A DNA stretch of 7,822 nucleotides from AG-12 sp027319585 (GTDB lineage: Bacteria; Chloroflexota; Dormibacteria; Aeolococcales; Bog-877): contig DAHVMY010000061.1 of the NCBI GenBank assembly GCA_027319585.1, positions 1 through 7,822 on the forward strand, read 5' to 3'. Positions 1-5,172 of the stretch are shown piece by piece. Made by a program: the position numbers and the translations under genes. A model generated the notes under the pieces. It made no database searches and was not told the DNA's origin. It worked only from the letters and a program-made list of their open reading frames with translations. Positions within the stretch are counted from its first letter, which is position 1; each line of letters begins with the position of its first letter.

Positions 1-72
1 GACCAGGCCGAGAACCGCTACTGGGTTCAGCTCGCCCTGCTCTGCTCGATCTTCTCCGCGGATCCCGCATGA
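1..72 (+). CDS. C-terminal end of an unidentified protein (partial)
   Basis: Reading from base 1, 23 codons are open and end at a TGA at 70-72. The visible residues end in LLCSIFSADPA and include a short hydrophobic stretch, but nothing diagnostic of a family. The same strand and the 19-base gap to cdaA suggest it is the preceding gene of the same transcription unit. Because only the tail is visible, I cannot name it, and the frame choice rests only on its stop lying just before cdaA. Confidence 0.45.
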   Translation, partial: DQAENRYWVQLALLCSIFSADPA

Positions 73-91
73 GCGTCGGAGTGGCCCGCTG

Positions 92-976
92 ATGCTGGTC
101 CTGGGTGGCCTGAACCTCGGCGAGGCGCTGCGGGTGCTGTTGCAGACCGTGAGCTGGCGGGACCTGCTGGACGTCGCCATCATCACCTTTTTGGTCTACC
201 GGCTGTTCCTGCTGGTGCGCGGCACCCAGGCCGTCCAGATCCTCATGGGGCTGCTGCTGATCGGGGCGCTGGGGGCGGTCGCCTTCATCCTCGACCTGCC
301 CGTCCTCAAGTTCATCTACAGCAACGGCGGCCAGGTGATCCTGATCGCGGTCATCATCCTGTTCCAGCCGGAGCTGCGCCGGGCGCTGGACCAGATGGGC
401 CGGCTCAGCACGTTGCGGCGGGGGCTGCTGGGTCCGGAGACCGCTCAGCTGCGCCGGACCGTGGACGAGGTGACGCGCGCCGCCATGCGCCTCAGCGAGA
501 CCGCGACCGGGGCCCTGATCGTGATCCAGGGAGACGTGGGGTTGGAGGAGATCGCCGCCACCGGGGTGCGGCTGGACGCTTTGGTCTCGGCCGAGGTGCT
601 GGGGACGATCTTCACCTACAAGTCGCCGCTGCACGATGGCGCCGCCCTGGTGCATGGGGGCCGGGTGGTGGCCGCGGGCTGCGTGCTGCCGTTGGCGGAG
701 CGGAGCGAGCGCCATCAGCGCAGCGGCACGCGCCACCTGGCGGCGGTCGGACTCACCCAGATGACGGACGCCGGGGTGGTCGTGGTGTCGGAGGAGACGG
801 GGCGGGTCAGCTGGGCCTTCGGGGGGGAGTTGGAGGGGGAGCTGGACTCCGACCAGCTGACGGCCCGTCTGGGCAGCTTCCTGCGGCTGCCGCTCTACCA
901 GAGCCACCGCCGCAGCCTGCGCTTTCGGGCCCGCAGCAGCCGCAGCGGTGAGGCCACCACCGCAGGCAGAAGCTGA
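92..976 (+). CDS. cdaA: Membrane diadenylate cyclase CdaA (DisA_N domain), with a variant RHL motif
   Basis: Predicted to condense two ATP into cyclic di-AMP at the cytoplasmic face of the membrane. The 294-residue protein has three hydrophobic segments (about 26-43, 47-67 and 74-91), the usual CdaA topology. The DisA_N catalytic domain follows at about 95-265. The DGA motif is intact in SPLHDGAALV (DGA at 182-184), and VVVSEETG (230-237) is typical. The second signature, normally GTRHRAA, reads GTRHLAA (212-218), so the third residue of the RHR motif is Leu (CTG at 737-739). Family length is about 270-290 residues; the extra tail here is Arg- and Ser-rich. The ATG at 92 has GGAG at 78-81 about ten bases upstream. 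The stop shares one base with the ybbR start (TGATG), which suggests translational coupling. Family assignment is secure; full cyclase activity is less certain because of the motif change. Confidence 0.95.
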   Translation: MLVLGGLNLGEALRVLLQTVSWRDLLDVAIITFLVYRLFLLVRGTQAVQILMGLLLIGALGAVAFILDLPVLKFIYSNGGQVILIAVIILFQPELRRALDQMGRLSTLRRGLLGPETAQLRRTVDEVTRAAMRLSETATGALIVIQGDVGLEEIAATGVRLDALVSAEVLGTIFTYKSPLHDGAALVHGGRVVAAGCVLPLAERSERHQRSGTRHLAAVGLTQMTDAGVVVVSEETGRVSWAFGGELEGELDSDQLTARLGSFLRLPLYQSHRRSLRFRARSSRSGEATTAGRS

Positions 977-1956
977 TGAGCTTCGCGTTCCTGGTCCGCA
1001 ACTGGCGGCTCAAGGTGCTGGCGCTGCTGGTCGCCTGCGGGATGTGGGTGGGGGTGGTCTACGCCAGCAATCCGCCCGCGATCGCAACCTACTACGTCAC
1101 CCCGCAGGTGAGCGGCCTCAGCCCCAACCTGCTGCTGCTCTACCCGGTCAAGAGCGTGGCGATCAAGGTGGGTGGGGTCTACTCCAACGTCCACAGCCGG
1201 CTGGTGCGGGAGCACCTGGCCGCCGCCATCAACCTCGACCACATCAAGGGTCCGGGGGTGTACCAGGTCCACCTCACCACCACCCTGCAGGATCCCAATG
1301 CGTTCCTGTGGTCGTCGCCGTCGACGGTGGCGGTGACCGTGGACCGCTGGGAGACGGCCTCTGTGCCGGTCAGGGTGGTGGTGCCGAGCAAGGAGCTGCC
1401 CCAGCCGGGATACAAGTTCGAATCCTCGGCGACCACTGTCAGCCCCGCCGACGTCACCGTGCGGGCGCCGGCCAGCATCATCGCCAGCCTTCAGCCACAG
1501 GCGACGGTCGATCTGTCGAGCTGGAAGGCGTCGGTTGACCTGCCCGCCACGGTGCAGGTCTCCCTTCCCAAGGGAGTCGCCTCGAGCGAAGTGACGGTGA
1601 CGCCCCAGCAGGTCACGGTGCACGCCGCGATCAGCTCGGAGACCAACCAGCTCAGCCTGCCGGTCGACTACATCCTCAGCGGCCAGGTGGCGGCAGGCTA
1701 CGAGCTCAGTGCCGCCCAGGTGACGCCGCAGACGGTCAGCGTGACCGGCCCGCCGGACATAGTGGATGGGCTGAGCGCGGTCGACACCCAGCCGATCGAC
1801 ATCTCCGGGATCAGCCGGGACACCACCTACCAGGTCCGGCTGAACCTGCCCTCGGGGGTCACCAGCTCGGTCGCCTCGGTCACCGTCGTGGTGACCGTCA
1901 CGCCGCTGCCGACGGCGACCCCGAGCCCGACCCCTAGCCCCAGCCCGAGCCCTTAG
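976..1956 (+). CDS. cdaR: YbbR-domain protein, CdaR-like partner of CdaA
   Basis: Likely membrane-anchored extracytoplasmic partner and modulator of CdaA, as CdaR (YbbR) is in Firmicutes. The 326-residue product has a short basic N-terminus (R8, R11, K13), then one hydrophobic segment at about 13-30. Roughly three YbbR-type beta-rich repeats follow, at about 37-125, 128-218 and 225-308. Recurrent features are VTV or VSV strands preceding a turn with a proline, and a closing strand such as SVASVTVVVTV. The last 18 residues are a Pro/Ser/Thr tail (310-326) of the kind found in extracytoplasmic, sometimes glycosylated, linkers. The start codon overlaps the cdaA stop and has no strong ribosome binding site, consistent with coupling. 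Unlike the Firmicutes operon, the next gene is glmS, not glmM. The family call is firm; its direction of effect on CdaA here is unknown. Confidence 0.88.
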   Translation: MSFAFLVRNWRLKVLALLVACGMWVGVVYASNPPAIATYYVTPQVSGLSPNLLLLYPVKSVAIKVGGVYSNVHSRLVREHLAAAINLDHIKGPGVYQVHLTTTLQDPNAFLWSSPSTVAVTVDRWETASVPVRVVVPSKELPQPGYKFESSATTVSPADVTVRAPASIIASLQPQATVDLSSWKASVDLPATVQVSLPKGVASSEVTVTPQQVTVHAAISSETNQLSLPVDYILSGQVAAGYELSAAQVTPQTVSVTGPPDIVDGLSAVDTQPIDISGISRDTTYQVRLNLPSGVTSSVASVTVVVTVTPLPTATPSPTPSPSPSP

Positions 1957-1966
1957 CGTCCCGCTC

Positions 1967-2001
1967 TTCCCAACTCGAAAGCGGGGATGCGAAGTTGGGA
2001 A
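1967..2001. repeat. 9-bp perfect inverted repeat between ybbR and glmS
   Basis: TTCCCAACT at 1967-1975 is the exact reverse complement of AGTTGGGAA at 1993-2001, with 17 bases between them. Two more pairs (CG 1976-1977 with CG 1990-1991) are possible across a bulged A. It lies 10 bases after the ybbR stop. No T-run follows, so it is not a classical intrinsic terminator. It could be a weak terminator, an mRNA 3'-end stabiliser or an operator for glmS. Confidence 0.45.
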
Positions 2002-2004
2002 CTG

Positions 2005-2010
2005 TAACCT
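2005..2010 (+). promoter_or_regulatory. Weak candidate -10 element for glmS
   Basis: TAACCT matches the TANNNT pattern of a sigma-70 type -10 box and lies 62 bases before the glmS start, immediately after the inverted repeat. No convincing -35 sequence is present at 16-19 bases upstream. The gap of about 115 bases after ybbR, unusual in this tight cluster, is the main reason to suspect a separate glmS promoter here. The sequence support is thin. Confidence 0.2.
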
Positions 2011-2053
2011 GGGAGGCGGCCTCGACGTTGGTCCTAGCGCAGGCGGCCCAAGA

Positions 2054-2060
2054 GGGGAGG
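2054..2060 (+). promoter_or_regulatory. Strong Shine-Dalgarno sequence for glmS
   Basis: GGGGAGG ends 11 bases before the ATG at 2072. It decides the glmS start: the in-frame GTG at 2060 overlaps the ribosome binding site itself and would add three residues before MCGI. GlmS needs Cys as its mature N-terminal residue, exposed by removal of Met, so ATG 2072 is the right start. Confidence 0.75.
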
Positions 2061-2071
2061 TGCGAGCGAGT

Positions 2072-3905
2072 ATGTGTGGAATCATCGGGTATCTGGGGGA
2101 GCGCGCGGCCGCCCCGGTCCTCCTCGACAGCCTCCAGCGGCTCGAATACCGGGGCTACGACTCCGCCGGAGTCGTGCTGCTGGGGGCCGACGGTCAGCCG
2201 ACCAGCATCAAGGCCGCAGGCAAGGTCGAGGCCCTGCTGGCCCGCATCGACGGTGAGGAGCTCGAGGGACGGGTGGGCATGGGCCACACCCGGTGGGCGA
2301 CCCACGGGCGGCCGAGCCATGACAACGCCCATCCCCACTGTGATTGCAGCGGACGGTTCTACGTCATCCACAACGGCATCATCGAGAACTTCGCCCCCTT
2401 GCGCCAAGAGCTGGAGGCTTCGGGGCACGTCTTTCGCTCCGAGACCGACACCGAGGTGGTTCCACACCTCATCGAGCAGTACTACCAGGGAGACCTGGTG
2501 GTGGCGACCAGGAGGGCGCTGGCGCGGCTCAACGGGGCCTATGCGGTGGTGGTGCTGAGCTCCACCGACCCCGACACCCTGATCGGGGCTCGCCTCAACG
2601 CCCCCCTGGTCATCGGGGTCGGCACCGACGAGTGGTTCTTGAGCTCCGACCTCACCGCGATCATCCCCTACACCAGGCAGGCGATCGTGCTCGGCGAGGG
2701 CCAGATGGCGGTGCTCAGCCCGGTCGGCCCGGTCGTCACCTCGATCACCGACGGGTCCGAGGTCGCCCCGAGCGTCGTCAGGGTGGAGTGGGACGTGATC
2801 CAGGCGGAGCGCGGGGGGTATCCCAACTTCATGTCCAAGGAGATCCACGAGCAGCCAGCGGCGCTGGAGAACGCCCTGCGGGGCAGGCTGCTCTCGGACG
2901 GACGGGTGGAGTTCCCTGACTGGGGGCATCGGCGACGAGCAGCTGCGTTCGATCGAGCGGATCCAGATCGTGGCCGCCGGGAGCGCCTACTACGCCGGCA
3001 TGATCGCCAAGTACGCGCTCGAGGACCTGGCCCAGATTCCGGCGACCGTGGAGGTGGCCTCGGAGTGGCGGTATCGCCCCCAGCCTCTCAACCGCCAGAC
3101 GCTGACGGTGGCGATCTCCCAGTCCGGGGAGACCGCGGACACCCTCGCCGCGGCGCGCCTGGCCAAGCAGCGCGGCAGCTTCGTCCTCGCGCTCACCAAC
3201 GTGGTCGGCAGCACCCTGGCGATGGAGGCCGACGGAGTCATCAACCTTCACGCCGGTCCGGAGATCTGCGTCGTGGCGACCAAGACCTTCACCAACCAGG
3301 TCGCCTGCTCGCTGCTGCTGGCGCTGCGACTGGCCCAGTCCCGCCAGACCAAGGGAGAGGGCGACCTCAGGGAGCTGGCCGCCTCGCTGCGGTCGGTGGC
3401 GGGGGTCCAGCGGCAGCTCTTGGCCCAGGACGAGGCGTTCCAGCCGCTGGGGGCGTGGTTGGCCGAGCACCAGAGCGCCCTCTACATGGGGCGAGGTTAC
3501 AACTACCCGGCGGCGGTGGAGGCGGCCCTGAAGTTGAAGGAGGTCGCCTACGTCCATGCCGAGGGCTATCCCGCCGGCGAGCTGAAGCATGGCCCGATCG
3601 CGCTGTTGGACGAGACCATGCCGTTGGTGGCGTTCGCCACCGAGGCGGCCACCCGGGACAAGGTGCGCAGCAACGTCCAGGAGGCGCACGCCCGGCGCAG
3701 CCCGGTGCTGGCCGTGGTGAGCGAGGGCGACCACTCCCTGGACGACCAGGTGGCGTTCAAGGTGGAGGTGCCCTGGGTGCCGGAGGTGGTGTCGCCGCTG
3801 GTGACCGCTCTGGTCGGCCAGCTGCTGGGGTACCATGCCGCCATGGCCCGTGGCTACGACGTCGACCGGCCCCGCAACCTCGCCAAGTCAGTCACGGTGG
3901 AGTGA
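2072..3905 (+). CDS. glmS: Glucosamine-fructose-6-phosphate aminotransferase, interrupted by a one-base frameshift
   Basis: Makes glucosamine-6-phosphate from fructose-6-phosphate and glutamine, the first step to UDP-GlcNAc. The glutaminase domain (about 1-240) starts MCGIIGYLG with the nucleophile Cys after Met, and has HTRWATHG (72-79), HNGIIEN (100-106) and SETDTEV (123-129). The linker SKEIHEQP is at 255-262. After the shift, two SIS isomerase domains follow with AISQSGETADT, EAALKLKE, AGELKHGP and a C-terminal NLAKSVTVE. The reading frame of the first 284 codons does not join that of the isomerase. Reading GGGG instead of GGGGG at 2922-2926 restores one 610-residue protein, the usual family length, ending at TGA 3903-3905. 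The very good conservation on both sides suggests a sequencing or assembly error, or a very recent mutation. Without correction, the upstream frame runs out of frame to 3934. The loop normally ACGTS reads AAGSA, and the usual STKAFT reads ATKTFT. Confidence 0.93.
2921..2927 (+). other. Frameshift site in glmS (run of five Gs)
   Basis: Upstream codons read GAC TGG GGG CAT; the conserved downstream frame reads GGC ATC GGC GAC starting at 2925. Removing one G from the run at 2922-2926 gives GAC TGG GGC ATC GGC GAC and joins the two frames. The site lies in the variable linker between the glutaminase and isomerase domains. A programmed +1 shift is formally possible, but no stop codon or slippery arrangement typical of +1 programmed sites is seen. 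Confidence 0.85.
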
Positions 3906-3930
3906 GGCCGCAGCCGCAGCCGGAGCATCC

Positions 3931-5172
3931 ATGAGGCCGGTCACGACCGGAGTCGACGTCGCCTCGGTGGAGCGGATCGCGGCTCTGGTCCGGCGCCGCC
4001 CTTCGTTCGCCACCAAGATGTTCAGCCCTGAGGAGGTTGCCTACTGTGAGGGGCGGCCGGAGCGGCTGGCGGCTCGCTGGGCCGCCAAGGAGGCGGTCCG
4101 CAAGGTCTTCGGCAGCAGCGGCCTGGCTCTGCCCACCTATCCCAGCATCTCGGTGGTGCACCGGAGGGGGGGCGCGCCCCAGGCGCTGGTCGATGGCGTC
4201 GCGGTCCCCGGACTGGAGCTCAGTCTGAGCCACGATGCCGGAGTTGCGATCGCGGTCGCGGTGCTGAGCCCAGCCCCGGGTCTGGACTTCCCCGTCCCCG
4301 AGGCGGTGGTCCTGCCGGAGCGGATCGACACCGGTCACAAGGGGACCTTCGGCACGGTCCTGGTTCTCGCCGGAAGTGCCGGCTTCCCCGGGGCTGCCCA
4401 GCTCGCAAGTCGAGGGGCGCTGCGCGGGGGCGCGGGCCGGGTGCGAGCGGCGGTGCCCGAGGGCGCGGGGGGTGAGGGGTTTCCCGCCGAGGTGATCCGG
4501 GTCCCGCTGCCGGTGGAGAGCGGCTCGTTCGGGGGAGCGGCGGCTGCCCTGCTGGCGAGCCAGCTGGCGGCCGCGCAGGCGGTCGTCTGCGGCCCCGGGC
4601 TGGGCTCGAGCCCAGCCATCCGGGGATTCCTCGGCGGGGTGCTGCGGGCCCTCAGGGGACATGGGGACCGCCTGGTCCTGGACGCCGACGGTCTCAACGT
4701 CCTGGCCGCCAACCCGGATCTTCAGGAGCTGCTGCCCTCGGGGGCCGTGATCACCCCCCATCCCCTGGAGGCGGCCAGGCTGGCCGGGGTCGAGGTGGCC
4801 GAAATTCAGCGGGACCGCGCGCTGTCGGCTCACCGGTTGGCCAGCCGCTTTGGTGCCACCGTGGTGCTCAAGGGGGCCGGTACCGTGGTCGCCACCGACG
4901 CTGATGAGCCCTGGTTGGACGACCATCGCACCGCGGTGCTGGCGGCCGGCGGAACCGGCGATGTGCTCGCCGGGCTGATCGGGGCCCTGATCGCCCAGGG
5001 GCTTGACCCCTTCGCGGCAGCCCGTTCCGGAGTGTTCCTCCATGGCCAGGCCGGCGTCTGGCTGGGGGAGACAAGGGGGCTCTCGGGGATCCTGGCCAGC
5101 GAGGTCGCGGACGCCCTGGTTGGGGTTCAGGAGGCGGTGCGCCGCCGGCGGCACGCTTCCAGCCCCAGCTGA
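3931..5172 (+). CDS. acpS/nnrD: Fusion of holo-ACP synthase (AcpS) and ADP-dependent NAD(P)H-hydrate dehydratase (NnrD)
   Basis: One 413-residue reading frame carries two enzymes. Residues 1-112 are AcpS, which transfers 4'-phosphopantetheine from CoA to acyl carrier protein: TTGVDVASVERI has the metal-binding Asp9, ARWAAKEAVRKVFG has Glu54, and LELSLSHD is the late family motif. Residues about 125-405 are the YjeF C-terminal (NnrD) kinase-like fold, which dehydrates S-NAD(P)HX back to NAD(P)H: GHKGTFGTVLVLAGS (136-150), GPGLG (221-225), LDADGLN (250-256), TPHPLE (275-280, usually TPHPGE) and GGTGDVLAG (340-348) with the catalytic Asp344. No NnrE epimerase domain is present. The start at ATG 3931 has CGGAG six bases upstream; the longer frame back to 3835 lies inside glmS and was rejected. 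The stop shares TGATG with the next gene. Separate neighbouring acpS and nnr genes are common; the single-chain form is notable. Confidence 0.92.
   Translation: MRPVTTGVDVASVERIAALVRRRPSFATKMFSPEEVAYCEGRPERLAARWAAKEAVRKVFGSSGLALPTYPSISVVHRRGGAPQALVDGVAVPGLELSLSHDAGVAIAVAVLSPAPGLDFPVPEAVVLPERIDTGHKGTFGTVLVLAGSAGFPGAAQLASRGALRGGAGRVRAAVPEGAGGEGFPAEVIRVPLPVESGSFGGAAAALLASQLAAAQAVVCGPGLGSSPAIRGFLGGVLRALRGHGDRLVLDADGLNVLAANPDLQELLPSGAVITPHPLEAARLAGVEVAEIQRDRALSAHRLASRFGATVVLKGAGTVVATDADEPWLDDHRTAVLAAGGTGDVLAGLIGALIAQGLDPFAAARSGVFLHGQAGVWLGETRGLSGILASEVADALVGVQEAVRRRRHASSPS

Noticed and set aside
1957..2071. glmS ribozyme or other riboswitch in the glmS leader
   Set aside because: AGCGC at 2036-2040 recalls the ribozyme cleavage site, but only about 30 bases follow before the start codon, too few for the ribozyme core.
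895..2085. 396-codon open frame on the minus strand
   Set aside because: It is antisense to the well-supported cdaA and ybbR genes, its translation is rich in Arg, Gly and His repeats typical of GC-rich shadows, and it shows no family motif.
2970..3905. Isomerase half of glmS as an independent gene starting at GTG 2970
   Set aside because: The GTG falls inside the conserved first SIS loop, removing its first strand, and has no ribosome binding site; a frameshift explains the split better.
3835..3930. Upstream start for the AcpS-NnrD protein
   Set aside because: It lies within the conserved C-terminal coding region of glmS and adds residues not found in AcpS; ATG 3931 has a good ribosome binding site.
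2060..3934. Uninterrupted 624-codon frame as the glmS product
   Set aside because: After codon 284 of glmS this frame translates into Arg/Gly/Ala-rich nonsense, while the conserved isomerase is in another frame. The GTG start also lies on the ribosome binding site.
3892..5154. 420-codon open frame on the minus strand
   Set aside because: It lies antisense to the AcpS-NnrD gene, which has clear motifs throughout; the composition is that of a GC-rich shadow.
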